Assembly (NCBI GenBank): GCA_018664265.1
Contig: JABJOR010000364.1
Location: 1-7,014, forward strand
Length of the DNA stretch: 7,014 nucleotides
DNA from: Rhodospirillales bacterium
Lineage (GTDB): Bacteria; Pseudomonadota; Alphaproteobacteria; Rhodospirillales; Casp-alpha2
Direction: 5' to 3'
The translations under genes and the position numbers were made by a program. The stretch's first letter is position 1, and the number at the start of each line of letters is the position of its first letter. Below are positions 1 through 6,953 of this stretch, one piece after another. The notes beneath the pieces are model-generated. The model did no database searches and was not told where the DNA came from. It was given only the letters and a program-made list of their open reading frames with translations.

Positions 1-3000
1 GACGCCAGGGCTTAGATCATCACCGCGCTGGAGTTTATCAACCTTGTTATCGAAGCGAGCCTGCAAACGGGCAATACTTTCTTCAAACTGGGTTTTCAGA
101 GCTTCAACGTCTTTCATGACGCGATCATTGGCAACTACAACCTGTGCCATCTGGCCCGGGGTGTAGTTGGAAAGAACTTCCTCGGTAATACGAGTACCAT
201 CTTCCAGACCTTTAGGACCGCTGGCTGCTTTCTTGTTCAACAACAGGATTTGCAGACGCTGATGGAAACTGCGTTCCAGAATTGAGCGTTCATCATCACG
301 ATCTTTTGCAAGACGTTCGATTTCAGCGCGTTCAATTGCAAGAGCACGTTCATCTTTATCAACACCACGACGTGAGAACACACGGACCTCAATGATGGTT
401 CCGGCAACACCCGGTGGCAGACGCAGTGACGTATCACGTACATCAGAAGCTTTTTCACCAAAGATCGCACGAAGAAGTTTTTCTTCAGGCGTCATTGGGC
501 TTTCACCCTTTGGCGTTACCTTACCGACCAGAACGTCACCCGGTTTCACTTCTGCACCGATGTAAACAATACCGGCTTCATCCAGGTTTTTGAGGGCTTC
601 TTCACCGACGTTTGGAATATCACGGGTGATTTCTTCCTGACCGAGTTTGGTATCACGGGCCATAACTTCGAATTCCTCAATGTGAATTGAGGTAAACACG
701 TCATCGCGCACAATACGTTCGGAAATCAGAATGGAATCTTCGAAGTTGTAACCGTTCCATGGCATAAACGCACAAAGCACGTTACGGCCAAGAGCCAGTT
801 CACCAAGATCAGTAGACGGGCCATCTGCAATGGTATCGCCAACTTCAACCTGATCACCAACTTTAACCAGCGGACGCTGATGCAGGTAGGTGTTCTGGTT
901 GGAACGCTGGAATTTTTGCAGGTTGAAGATATCAACACCGACTTCGGAGCTGGATGTTTCATCCGTCGCGTTAATAACGATACGTGTCGCATCAACCTGA
1001 TCCACAACACCGGTACGTCGAGCGACAATTGTTGCCCTTGAATCACGGGCAACTGCGGCTTCCATACCAGTACCAACCATTGGTGTTTCGTTCACCAACA
1101 GCGGAACAGCCTGACGCATCATGTTCGAGCCCATTAAGGCACGGTTTGCATCATCGTTTTCGAGGAACGGAATAAGTGCCGTTGCAACAGAAACCAGCTG
1201 TTTCGGAGAGACATCGATAAAATCGATTTCAGAAGGCAAAGTCATCATGAAGTCACCCGCCTTACGACAACTGACCAGATCTTCTTCAAAGCTGCCTTTG
1301 CTCGAAACTACGGCATTCGCCTGAGCAATGGTGTAGCGGCCTTCTTCAATAGCGGAAAGGTAAACAACTTCGTCCGATACGATGGCTTTGTTAACTTTCA
1401 GGTATGGTGTTTCAATAAAGCCATACTTGTTAACGCGCGAGAACGTAGCAAGGGAGTTAATCAGACCAATATTCGGGCCTTCAGGGGTTTCAATCGGACA
1501 GATACGACCGTAATGCGTTGGATGCACGTCACGAACCTCAAAACCGGCACGTTCACGGGTCAAACCACCTGGTCCCAATGCTGAAAGACGACGCTTGTGC
1601 GTGATTTCGCTGAGCGGGTTTGTCTGATCCATGAACTGTGAAAGCTGAGATGAGCCAAAGAACTCACGTACAGCAGCAGCGGCAGGTTTTGCATTAATAA
1701 GATCATGCGGCATGACCGTATCAATATCGACAGAGCTCATACGTTCACGAATGGCACGTTCCATACGCAGCAAACCAACGCGGTACTGATTTTCCATCAG
1801 TTCGCCAACAGAACGAACACGACGGTTGCCGAGATGATCAATATCATCAATTTCGCCACGGCCATCTTTTAGTTCGACCAGTGTGCGAACCACTTCCATG
1901 ATATCACGGCGACGCAGAACACGAATGCTGTCATCCATGTCTTCATAGGCAAGACGGGCGTTCATTTTAACGCGACCAACAGCAGACAAATCATAACGTT
2001 CGGCATCAAAGAACAAGCTCTTGAACAGAGCTTCAGCCGTTTCAAGCGTTGGCGGCTCGCCTGGACGCATGACACGGTAAATATCAATCAGAGCTTCTTC
2101 ACGGCTGGTGTTTTTATCAACAGCCAGTGTGTTGCGAAGATAAGGCCCGACGTTGATATGATCAATTGCCAGAGTAACAAGCTCATCAATTCCGGCATCA
2201 TTCAAGGTTACGAGAATTTCTTCGGTGACTTCGCCACCAGCTTCGATATAAATAACACCGGTTTTTTCGTCAATGATATCATTTGCGGCATAACGACCGA
2301 TCAAATCTTCTTCCATCACCAACTGCTCTGACATGCCTTTTTCGACAAGCTGTTTGAGCGAACGCGGTGTCAACTTGGAGCCGGATTCGGCAACAACACG
2401 ACCCGTTTTGGCATTCACAAGATCTGCGGCCAATTTAACGCCCCGCAGACGATCTGGCAGGAATTCTGTTTTCCAACCACGCTTGGTGCGCTCGAACACA
2501 ACCTTCTTGTAGTAGTAATCAAGGATATCTTCTGGAGAATTTCCGGTGATTTCTGACAGATCAAGTTCTTTATCTGTCTTGGCACGTTTGATGCGCAGAT
2601 CGTGTGTTGCCTGACTATCTAGAGCCATAAGCAGTGTTGTTACTGGCAGTTTACGACGGCGATCAATACGAACAAAAACCAGATCCTTGGCATCAAATTC
2701 AAAATCGAGCCAGGAGCCACGGTAAGGAATAACACGAGCGGCAAACAGGAATTTACCGGAAGCGTGGGTTTTACCTTTGTCATGATCAAAGAACACACCA
2801 GGAGAACGGTGCATCTGAGAGACAATAACACGCTCGGTACCATTAACAACAAAGGTCCCTTTGTCCGTCATCAAAGGCATATCGCCCATGAACACGTCCT
2901 GTTCCTTGATGTCACGAATTGAACGTGCGCCAGTTTCCTCATCTACATCCCAAACAACCAGACGTAGGGTCACCTTTAAAGGTGCGCCATAGGTCATGCC

Positions 3001-3276
3001 GCGTTGCTGGCATTCCTCAACGTCATATTTTGGTTCTTCAAATTCATAGCTGACATATTCCAGCGTTCCGTGTTCAGAAAAATCCTGAATCGGGAAAACA
3101 GAACGAAAGACTTCCTGAAGCCCTGTTTCTGTCCGTTCTGCTACAGGGATGTCACGCTGTAGAAATTGTTCATAGGAAGCACGCTGAACCTCAATAAGGT
3201 TGGGCATTTTAGCAATGGTTTTGAGTCGACCAAAGTCTTTACGGATGCGTCTGCGACCCGAAAGTGAGCTTGTCAT
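1..3276 (-). CDS. rpoB: RNA polymerase beta subunit, 3'-truncated by window edge
   Basis: Beta subunit of the DNA-dependent RNA polymerase core, which forms half of the active cleft and the rifampicin pocket. The frame is open for 1092 codons from the ATG at 3274-3276 to base 1. A GAGG ribosome binding site lies 7 bases upstream of that ATG (3284-3287). The N-terminus reads [31 protein letters not shown] lies near residues 146-164. The rifampicin cluster is near residues 541-567, with D550, H560 and S565 matching E. coli D516, H526 and S531, all of the sensitive type. NFEDSI, with acidic residues E846 and D847 (E. coli E813/D814), is present. The frame stops at GDDLSPGV, about 20 residues before the expected GDK lysine of the active site. 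The last roughly 250-300 residues are therefore outside the window. No internal frameshift or stop was found on translating the whole stretch. rpoC would be expected next, beyond base 1. Confidence 0.98.
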   Translation of the reverse strand, partial: MTSSLSGRRRIRKDFGRLKTIAKMPNLIEVQRASYEQFLQRDIPVAERTETGLQEVFRSVFPIQDFSEHGTLEYVSYEFEEPKYDVEECQQRGMTYGAPLKVTLRLVVWDVDEETGARSIRDIKEQDVFMGDMPLMTDKGTFVVNGTERVIVSQMHRSPGVFFDHDKGKTHASGKFLFAARVIPYRGSWLDFEFDAKDLVFVRIDRRRKLPVTTLLMALDSQATHDLRIKRAKTDKELDLSEITGNSPEDILDYYYKKVVFERTKRGWKTEFLPDRLRGVKLAADLVNAKTGRVVAESGSKLTPRSLKQLVEKGMSEQLVMEEDLIGRYAANDIIDEKTGVIYIEAGGEVTEEILVTLNDAGIDELVTLAIDHINVGPYLRNTLAVDKNTSREEALIDIYRVMRPGEPPTLETAEALFKSLFFDAERYDLSAVGRVKMNARLAYEDMDDSIRVLRRRDIMEVVRTLVELKDGRGEIDDIDHLGNRRVRSVGELMENQYRVGLLRMERAIRERMSSVDIDTVMPHDLINAKPAAAAVREFFGSSQLSQFMDQTNPLSEITHKRRLSALGPGGLTRERAGFEVRDVHPTHYGRICPIETPEGPNIGLINSLATFSRVNKYGFIETPYLKVNKAIVSDEVVYLSAIEEGRYTIAQANAVVSSKGSFEEDLVSCRKAGDFMMTLPSEIDFIDVSPKQLVSVATALIPFLENDDANRALMGSNMMRQAVPLLVNETPMVGTGMEAAVARDSRATIVARRTGVVDQVDATRIVINATDETSSSEVGVDIFNLQKFQRSNQNTYLHQRPLVKVGDQVEVGDTIADGPSTDLGELALGRNVLCAFMPWNGYNFEDSILISERIVRDDVFTSIHIEEFEVMARDTKLGQEEITRDIPNVGEEALKNLDEAGIVYIGAEVKPGDVLVGKVTPKGESPMTPEEKLLRAIFGEKASDVRDTSLRLPPGVAGTIIEVRVFSRRGVDKDERALAIERAEIERLAKDRDDERSILERSFHQRLQILLLNKKAASGPKGLEDGTRITEEVLSNYTPGQMAQVVVANDRVMKDVEALKTQFEESIARLQARFDNKVDKLQRGDDLSPGV

Positions 3277-3408
3277 GAATAGTCCTCGATTTCCGCCTTA
3301 AAAGAACCAATCCGCCCCGGTCACCGCTACCGGATTAGCTTGATCCTCATTTCGGCACAAAACCCTGAATAAAAGAGCTTTATGCCACGTTCACATTCAT
3401 GTTTCCCG

Positions 3409-3444
3409 GCTGCGGTAAAGCCAATACGAATGAATGCTGCGGTA
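3409..3444. repeat. 9-bp direct repeat GCTGCGGTA, two copies 27 bp apart
   Basis: GCTGCGGTA occurs at 3409-3417 and again at 3436-3444 in the untranslated region ahead of rpoB. The second copy overlaps by one base the right arm of the CATTCAT/ATGAATG inverted repeat. Two exact copies of a 9-mer in a 272-base gap is suggestive but could arise by chance. No function can be assigned. Confidence 0.35.
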
Positions 3445-3452
3445 TACAGAAA

Positions 3453-3474
3453 GTACGTACTAATCAGTACGCAC
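3453..3474 (-). promoter_or_regulatory. Second hairpin in the rplL-rpoB gap
   Basis: On the transcript strand GTGCGTACT pairs with AGTACGTAC across a GATT tetraloop. The stem has 9 base pairs, one of them G-U. It is followed by TTTCTGT, only a weak U-rich tract. On the DNA it overlaps the perfect palindrome AGTACGTACT (3452-3461). It could be an RNA processing or pausing element, or a DNA operator. No protein can be assigned to it from the sequence. Confidence 0.4.
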
Positions 3475-3507
3475 CTTATAAATAAAATAACAAATATAAA
3501 TGAGCTG

Positions 3508-3534
3508 CCGGGAGCACCATACAGATGCTCCCGG
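3508..3534 (-). terminator. Probable rplL-rpoB attenuator or processing hairpin
   Basis: A perfect 9-bp stem, CCGGGAGCA with TGCTCCCGG, closes a 9-base loop and starts about 14 bases after the rplL stop codon. Downstream on the transcript the sequence is AT- and T-rich (about 3480-3503) but has no uninterrupted U run next to the stem. Full termination is therefore unlikely. The position matches the partial terminator and RNase III region between rplL and rpoB of E. coli, which lets L7/L12 be made in excess of beta. A plain mRNA-stabilising or RNase-cleaved hairpin would fit the sequence equally well. Confidence 0.5.
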
Positions 3535-3548
3535 ACAACGCAATAAAA

Positions 3549-3923
3549 TTACTTGAGTTCGACGGTTGCGCCGGCTTCTTCAAGTTTCTTTTTCAGTTCT
3601 TCTGCTTCTTCCTTCTTGGCGCCTTCTTTGACGGCCTTAGGAGCAGATTCTACCAGTTCTTTGGCTTCTTTCAGACCAAGACCGGTGATTGTGCGAACTT
3701 CTTTAATGACGTTAATTTTCTTTTCGCCAATGGCAGCAAGAATAACATCAAATTCATCTTTTTCTTCAGCAGCAGCAGCTTCGCCACCACCTGCAACAGC
3801 AGCAACAGCCACTGGTGCAGCAGCAGATACACCCCATTTTTCTTCAAGCAAGCTGGAAAGTTCAGCTGCTTCCATAACGGTAAGGGCAGAAAGTTCTTCG
3901 GCAATTTTTTCCAAATCAGCCAT
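3549..3923 (-). CDS. rplL: 50S ribosomal protein L7/L12
   Basis: Stalk protein of the large subunit. Dimers bind the L10 C-terminal helix and recruit the translational GTPases (EF-Tu, EF-G, IF2, RF3). The 124-residue product has the usual length and order. A helical dimerisation domain (about 1-32) is followed by an Ala/Gly-rich hinge (about 33-56) and a C-terminal globular domain (about 57-124). The conserved [20 protein letters not shown] run (69-88) contains the factor-binding surface. The ATG at 3921-3923 has AGGAG about 8-9 bases upstream and follows rplJ after 53 bases, so the two are very likely co-transcribed. The Ala- and Lys-rich composition leaves long open frames on the opposite strand here, and these are not genes. 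Confidence 0.98.
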   Translation of the reverse strand: MADLEKIAEELSALTVMEAAELSSLLEEKWGVSAAAPVAVAAVAGGGEAAAAEEKDEFDVILAAIGEKKINVIKEVRTITGLGLKEAKELVESAPKAVKEGAKKEEAEELKKKLEEAGATVELK

Positions 3924-3976
3924 GTTATATATCTCCTAGTATAGGCTTGAACCTAAGTTGTAACTGTAATAGCGAC

Positions 3977-4495
3977 TCACGCAGCTTCACTCTGTTTGCT
4001 TCGTGCCGAAATGACACGGGCAACTTGACCAGCCGGGGCTTGTAGTACACCTGCAATTTTTGTAGCAGGAGCACTAAGAAGACCGACGAGTTTTCCACGA
4101 AGTTCATCAAGTGATGGCATGGAAGCGAGAACCTTGACGCCTTCGACGTCTAGAATCTTGTCATCCATACAACCACCAACAAGAATAAGTTTCTTGTTGG
4201 TTTTTGCATATTCTGCAACCACTTTAGCCGCTGCGACCGGATCTTCCGAACACGCAATGGCCGTAGGACCAACGAACATGTCCGTCAATCCTTCAAACTT
4301 CGTACCTGCCAGAGCAAGACGCGTGAGACGATTTTTGGTGACCTTGAAGCTAGCACCTGCATCCCGCATTTTTCCTCGAAGATCCGTCATATCGTCAACG
4401 GTCATACCCGAGTAATGGGTGATAACCACTGTTGAGTTCTCTTCGAAAACGTCATGCAGTTCAGAGACCAGTTCTTCCTTGGCTACTCTATCCAC
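3977..4495 (-). CDS. rplJ: 50S ribosomal protein L10, GTG start
   Basis: L10 anchors the L7/L12 dimers to 23S rRNA next to L11. It also acts, as the L10-L7/L12 complex, as the translational repressor of its own operon. The 172-residue product starts MDRVAKEELVSEL, and the conserved stretch from YSGMTVDDMTDLRGKMRDAG into FKVTKNRL lies at 28-57. The C-terminal region (about 135-172) should carry the stalk-binding helix. The start codon is GTG (4493-4495). GGAG lies 6 bases upstream (4502-4505), the start matches the alphaproteobacterial family N-terminus, and no better in-frame ATG exists nearby. The gene follows a 322-base leader with an L10-binding fold and precedes rplL by 53 bases. Confidence 0.97.
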   Translation of the reverse strand: MDRVAKEELVSELHDVFEENSTVVITHYSGMTVDDMTDLRGKMRDAGASFKVTKNRLTRLALAGTKFEGLTDMFVGPTAIACSEDPVAAAKVVAEYAKTNKKLILVGGCMDDKILDVEGVKVLASMPSLDELRGKLVGLLSAPATKIAGVLQAPAGQVARVISARSKQSEAA

Positions 4496-4518
4496 TATCG
4501 TCTCCAGTTTCTTTCAAT

Positions 4519-4545
4519 TTTTGGCCCTCAAAATGACGACCAAAA
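4519..4545 (-). promoter_or_regulatory. Hairpin between L10 leader and rplJ ribosome binding site
   Basis: On the transcript TTTTGGTC pairs with GGCCAAAA (8 bp, one G-U) around an 11-base loop. It sits just 3' of the L10-leader core and ends 13 bases before the GGAG of rplJ. It does not itself cover the ribosome binding site. It may shape the access of ribosomes or form part of the switch between open and L10-bound states. The role is inferred only from position. Confidence 0.4.
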
Positions 4546-4547
4546 GA

Positions 4548-4613
4548 TTGCACTCTGGCCCCCTATTCAGAACCAAAAGGTTCCTTGGGGACCTACTCGC
4601 CTGTCCAGTGCAA
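4548..4613 (-). promoter_or_regulatory. L10 leader: autoregulatory RNA structure of rplJ-rplL
   Basis: The transcript can fold as three stacked helices, which is the layout known for L10 leaders. The outer stem pairs TTGCACT (4607-4613) with AGTGCAA (4548-4554). An asymmetric purine-rich loop containing GGACAGGCGAGTA follows. The middle stem pairs GGTCCCC (4587-4593) with GGGGGCC (4557-4563). An AA/GAATA internal bulge comes next, and is probably the kink-turn. The apical stem pairs GGAACC with GGTTCT around a TTTT loop (4569-4584). In the family, L10 with L7/L12 binds this fold and represses rplJ translation. Its place directly ahead of rplJ supports the call. A covariance-model search with the Rfam L10 leader would settle it. 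Confidence 0.85.
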
Positions 4614-4684
4614 CAGTTCAAGCCATTTAATCGGTAATAAAACCGTAAAAATGGATCAACACTGTCTATGCAGGAGGAACTTCC

Positions 4685-4713
4685 ATTAAGCTTTTGAGCT
4701 ATAAATACCTCAA
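4685..4713 (-). promoter_or_regulatory. Weak sigma-70-type promoter candidate ahead of the L10 leader
   Basis: On the minus strand TTGAGG (4708-4713) and CTTAAT (4685-4690) are separated by 17 bases. Each box matches four of six consensus positions. A start near 4678 would give a transcript carrying the whole L10 leader, as the internal L10 promoter does in E. coli. The boxes overlap a 7-bp inverted repeat (TTTTGAG 4692-4698 with CTCAAAA 4709-4715), so the AT-rich match may be coincidental. Confidence 0.25.
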
Positions 4714-4738
4714 AAACACCTACAGTCTGGGACAGGAC

Positions 4739-4786
4739 GAAGACGGAAAATCCGCCTTCTATTTTCACTCAAGCCATAAATGGCTT
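4739..4786 (-). other. Two hairpins just downstream of rplA
   Basis: The first, AAGCCA/TGGCTT around a four-base loop (4771-4786), begins 31 bases after the rplA stop. The second, GAAGGCGG/CCGTCTTC with an ATTTT loop (4739-4759, 8 bp, one G-U), follows closely. Neither has a U tract behind it, so they are poor intrinsic terminators. They may mark an mRNA processing or 3'-end stabilising site between the rplK-rplA and rplJ-rplL segments. Confidence 0.35.
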
Positions 4787-4817
4787 AAATGAAACATTCC
4801 TTATGACAAAAACAGCT

Positions 4818-5513
4818 TTATGAAGCTGATTCTGCCATATTGATACGCACACCAGGGCCCATGGTTGAGCTCAGGCTAACGCTTTGCATGTATGTACCTT
4901 TTATGCCGCTTGGTTTTGCACGGCTTAGTGCACCAAGAACAGCCGATACATTTTCTTCAATCTGGGCTTCGGTGAAGCTGGCTTTGCCAACGCCAGCATG
5001 AATGATGCCAGCTTTTTCTACGCGAAATTCAATCTGACCCGCTTTGGCAGCATCAATAGCGCCTTTGATATCCATGGTAACCGTGCCAAGCTTTGGATTT
5101 GGCATCAGGCCACGAGGGCCAAGAACCTTACCAAGACGACCAACAACAGCCATCATGTCAGGGGTTGCGATACAACGATCAAATTCGATGGTGCCTTTCT
5201 GGATTTGCTCTGCAAGTTCTTCAGCGCCAACAAAATCTGCACCAGCTTCTTCAGCTTCTGCAACTTTATCGCCCTTAGCAAACACAGCAATTTTCAAGGT
5301 TTTACCTGTGCCGTTTGGCAAAGCAACAACGCCACGGACCATCTGGTCAGCGTGACGGGGATCAACACCAAGTTTAACAGCAAGATCAATTGTTTCATCG
5401 AATTTACATGTTGCATTGCCCTTGACCAGCTTTACAGCAGAGGTCAGGTCATATTGAGTGTGCGCTTCGATCTTTTCAGATGCATTACGCATACGTTTTC
5501 CTGGTTTAGCCAT
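4818..5513 (-). CDS. rplA: 50S ribosomal protein L1
   Basis: L1 forms the mobile arm near the E site that helps release deacylated tRNA. In many bacteria it also represses translation of the rplK-rplA mRNA. The 231-residue product has the normal length. The family signature [16 protein letters not shown] lies at 125-140 and continues into [24 protein letters not shown] is at 163-180, and the C-terminus contains STMGPGVRI. The ATG at 5511-5513 follows the rplK stop by 3 bases. A GGGAG inside the end of rplK, 8 bases upstream, can serve as ribosome binding site. Translational coupling to rplK is therefore likely, so a single L1 site in front of rplK could control both genes. Confidence 0.98.
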   Translation of the reverse strand: MAKPGKRMRNASEKIEAHTQYDLTSAVKLVKGNATCKFDETIDLAVKLGVDPRHADQMVRGVVALPNGTGKTLKIAVFAKGDKVAEAEEAGADFVGAEELAEQIQKGTIEFDRCIATPDMMAVVGRLGKVLGPRGLMPNPKLGTVTMDIKGAIDAAKAGQIEFRVEKAGIIHAGVGKASFTEAQIEENVSAVLGALSRAKPSGIKGTYMQSVSLSSTMGPGVRINMAESAS

Positions 5514-5516
5514 CGA

Positions 5517-5948
5517 TTATACTCCCGTCACTTCGATACCCATGGAACGTGCAGTGCCACAAATCATCTTTGCAGCCTGATCAACATCCTTGGTATTCAA
5601 ATCCACCATTTTAGCTTCAGCAATTTCACGGACTTGAGCCATGGTAACCTTGCCGTTCGTTTCACGACTTGGGTTGCTGACGCCTTTAGCGATCTTGGCA
5701 GCTTTCTTCAGGAAGAAGCTGGCTGGCGGGGTCTTCGTAATAAAGCTGAATGTGCGATCCCCATAGGCAGTAATAACCACCGGAATCGGCATGCCTTGTT
5801 CCATGTTCTGCGTCTGTGCATTAAATGCCTTGCAGAATTCCATGATGTTCAATCCAGCCTGACCGAGAGCCGGGCCGATTGGAGGTGACGGATTAGCAGC
5901 ACCCGCTGGCACCTGTAGCTTAATATAGCTAGAAATCTTCTTTGCCAT
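5517..5948 (-). CDS. rplK: 50S ribosomal protein L11
   Basis: L11 binds the GTPase-associated region of 23S rRNA at the base of the stalk and takes part in factor-driven GTP hydrolysis and in RelA activation. The 143-residue product has the usual two domains. The proline-rich N-terminal domain contains [20 protein letters not shown] (15-34), the face targeted by thiostrepton-type antibiotics in this family. The C-terminal rRNA-binding domain (about 75-143) ends [13 protein letters not shown]. The ATG at 5946-5948 has GAGGA four bases upstream (5953-5957). The gene lies behind a 163-base structured leader after nusG and is tightly joined to rplA. Confidence 0.98.
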   Translation of the reverse strand: MAKKISSYIKLQVPAGAANPSPPIGPALGQAGLNIMEFCKAFNAQTQNMEQGMPIPVVITAYGDRTFSFITKTPPASFFLKKAAKIAKGVSNPSRETNGKVTMAQVREIAEAKMVDLNTKDVDQAAKMICGTARSMGIEVTGV

Positions 5949-5954
5949 TGTATC

Positions 5955-6060
5955 CTCAGTTTCAAATTACATATCACCCGGACAAAGCCTGGTGATCATT
6001 AACAACCGGATAAATCCGGTATCACATATCCAGACCTACTTAAAAGTCCGGGGTTCTGAG
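5955..6060 (-). promoter_or_regulatory. Structured rplK leader: three hairpins and a possible SD-masking helix
   Basis: After the L1-like hairpin the transcript contains three consecutive stem-loops. They are CCGGAC/GTCTGG (6030-6051, 6 bp with one G-U), ACCGGA/TCCGGT around TTTA (6005-6020), and ATCACC-GG/CC-GGTGAT with one mismatch (5973-5996). CTCAG (6056-6060), just before the first of them, is exactly complementary to CTGAG (5955-5959), which overlaps the rplK ribosome binding site. The five-base pairing would close a junction around all three hairpins. The hairpins are seen directly, while the closing helix and its role are inference. Confidence 0.4.
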
Positions 6061-6061
6061 T

Positions 6062-6092
6062 GCGTGGTCCGGCTATGGCTAGCCTCCCACAC
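6062..6092 (-). promoter_or_regulatory. Probable L1-binding operator (23S rRNA mimic) of rplK-rplA
   Basis: The transcript folds as GTGTGG, internal GA, GGCTA, loop GCCA, TAGCC, internal GGA, CCACGC. This gives two stems of 6 and 5 bp separated by a purine internal loop. The 5' arm GTGGGAGGCT is the same as the GGUGGGAGGCU stretch that I recall from the L1 region of E. coli 23S rRNA. The 3' arm AGCCGGACC closely resembles its partner AGCCGACC. L1 is known to repress the L11 operon by binding such a mimic in the leader. The element begins about 20 bases after the nusG stop, so the controlled transcript must start within or upstream of nusG. Confidence 0.7.
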
Positions 6093-6111
6093 GGTATTCA
6101 GTCAGTAGAAA

Positions 6112-6642
6112 TTAAAGTTTTTCGACCTGACTGTATTCAAGTTCAACAGGTGTCGCACGACCAAAGATCGATACCGCGACTTTAAGGCGAGCGCGTTCTT
6201 CATCAACTTCTTCAACGTTACCGTTAAAGGAGTTAAACGGACCATCACAAACACGGACCTGTTCACCAACTTCGAACGTGACAGATGGTTTTGGACGATC
6301 AACGCCCTGCTCTACCTGTTGCAAAATATTCTGGGCTTCTTCTTCTGAAATCGGAGACGGACGTCCCTGACCACCGAGGAAACCTGTAACTTTTGGTGTA
6401 TTCTTTACCAAATGCCATGACTCGTCTGTCATGACCATCTTGGCCAAAACATAACCTGGGAAGAATTTGCGTTCAGCAGACACCTTGGCACCGCGACGCA
6501 TTTCAATAACTTCTTCTGTCGGAACAAGAACACGTTCGAACATATCTTCCATGCCGTTCTGACGAGCCTGCTCTTCGATTGACTGAGCAACCTTTTTTTC
6601 AAAGCCTGAATAAGCGTGAATAACGTACCATCTGGCTGACAT
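6112..6642 (-). CDS. nusG: Transcription termination/antitermination factor NusG
   Basis: NusG binds RNA polymerase through its N-terminal domain, suppresses pausing, and links polymerase to Rho or to ribosomal S10 through its KOW domain. The 176-residue product has the NGN domain at about 4-105 ([15 protein letters not shown], then [10 protein letters not shown] at 57-66) and the KOW domain at about 124-158 ([20 protein letters not shown]), ending [14 protein letters not shown] choose the ATG at 6640-6642. GGAGG (6649-6653) lies 6 bases upstream, and the family N-terminus begins just before RWY. An in-frame TTG at 6646-6648 would add two residues but directly abuts GGAGG. The gap from the secE stop is 2 bases, so secE and nusG are tightly linked. 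Confidence 0.97.
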   Translation of the reverse strand: MSARWYVIHAYSGFEKKVAQSIEEQARQNGMEDMFERVLVPTEEVIEMRRGAKVSAERKFFPGYVLAKMVMTDESWHLVKNTPKVTGFLGGQGRPSPISEEEAQNILQQVEQGVDRPKPSVTFEVGEQVRVCDGPFNSFNGNVEEVDEERARLKVAVSIFGRATPVELEYSQVEKL

Positions 6643-6644
6643 GA

Positions 6645-6842
6645 TCAACCTCCAAGACCGAAAATGGCTTTAACACCAAATGACAGAACTTGATCGACCA
6701 ATAAAAAGAAAATCGCAGAGATGATCACCATAACAAAAACCATAGCAGTAGAAATGCCGGTTTCCTTACGGTTCGGCCAGGCAACCTTACGGGCTTCCTG
6801 ACGGACTTCCTTTACAAACTGTGCAGGACTTGTGTTAGCCAT
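6645..6842 (-). CDS. secE: Preprotein translocase subunit SecE
   Basis: Essential small subunit that clamps SecY in the SecYEG channel of the inner membrane. The 65-residue product is the short single-span form common outside Enterobacteria. An amphipathic cytoplasmic helix (about 6-20) leads to the conserved [10 protein letters not shown] (19-28). One transmembrane segment follows at about 31-51 (a Val/Ile/Phe-rich run), then a short tail ending FGLGG. The ATG at 6840-6842 has only a weak ribosome binding site (an AAAGAAA run immediately upstream, GAGA further out). The stop lies 2 bases before the nusG ATG. tRNA-Trp lies 111 bases upstream. Confidence 0.96.
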   Translation of the reverse strand: MANTSPAQFVKEVRQEARKVAWPNRKETGISTAMVFVMVIISAIFFLLVDQVLSFGVKAIFGLGG

Positions 6843-6891
6843 TTTCTTTATATGTCTCTATCTGGTTCTGTTATGTAACCGAATTCCGGCT

Positions 6892-6920
6892 TCTTTAACC
6901 GTACAAACCGGCATTGCCAA
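6892..6920 (-). promoter_or_regulatory. Weak promoter candidate for secE-nusG
   Basis: In the 111-base gap between tRNA-Trp and secE, TTGGCA (6915-6920, five of six matches to the -35 box) stands 17 bases from TAAAGA (6892-6897, three of six to the -10 box). The gap has no strong terminator after the tRNA, only a 5-bp hairpin CAATA/TATTG at 6918-6931. Read-through from the tRNA is therefore an equally good explanation for secE expression. Confidence 0.2.
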
Positions 6921-6953
6921 TACTTTTATTGACGAAACCAGCAAATTTATTCT

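Larger units (their letters stand above)
3277..3548 (-). other. rplL-rpoB intergenic region (272 nt)
   Basis: This non-coding gap separates the stalk-protein genes from rpoB. It holds, in transcript order, a strong GC-rich hairpin (3508-3534), an AT-rich stretch (3475-3500), a second hairpin (3453-3474), two copies of a 9-base direct repeat (3436-3444 and 3409-3417), a short CATTCAT/ATGAATG inverted repeat (3394-3400 with 3430-3436) and a 5-bp hairpin CCGGT/ACCGG (3317-3321 with 3329-3333). The rpoB ribosome binding site is at 3284-3287. I saw no convincing promoter for rpoB here. In E. coli the corresponding gap holds a partial terminator and an RNase III site, and this gap probably plays the same part. 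Confidence 0.6.

Noticed and set aside
3452..3461. Palindrome AGTACGTACT as a transcription factor operator
   Set aside because: It is contained in a longer RNA hairpin on the transcript, and no regulator or promoter boxes lie next to it.
3525..3944. Two overlapping plus-strand open frames opposite rplL
   Set aside because: The low-complexity Phe- or Ser/Ala-rich products are the reverse reading of the Lys/Glu/Ala-rich L7/L12 gene.
4673..4677. CCTCC on the transcript as a sequestering partner for the rplJ ribosome binding site
   Set aside because: Only four pairs form with GGAG at 4502-4505 and extension fails on both sides, so it is not distinguishable from chance.
4514..4768. 84-codon minus-strand frame inside the rplJ leader
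   Set aside because: It begins with GTG without a good ribosome binding site and runs through the L10-leader fold. The composition is not protein-like and a leader peptide is not needed to explain the region.
4771..4786. rplA intrinsic terminator
   Set aside because: The 6-bp stem is not followed by a U tract, and rplJ-rplL expression in this family commonly includes read-through from upstream.
4998..5888. 296-codon plus-strand open frame across rplA and rplK
   Set aside because: It lies fully antisense to two certain ribosomal protein genes, its product is rich in His, Cys, Phe and Ser with no recognisable domain, and it follows from their codon bias.
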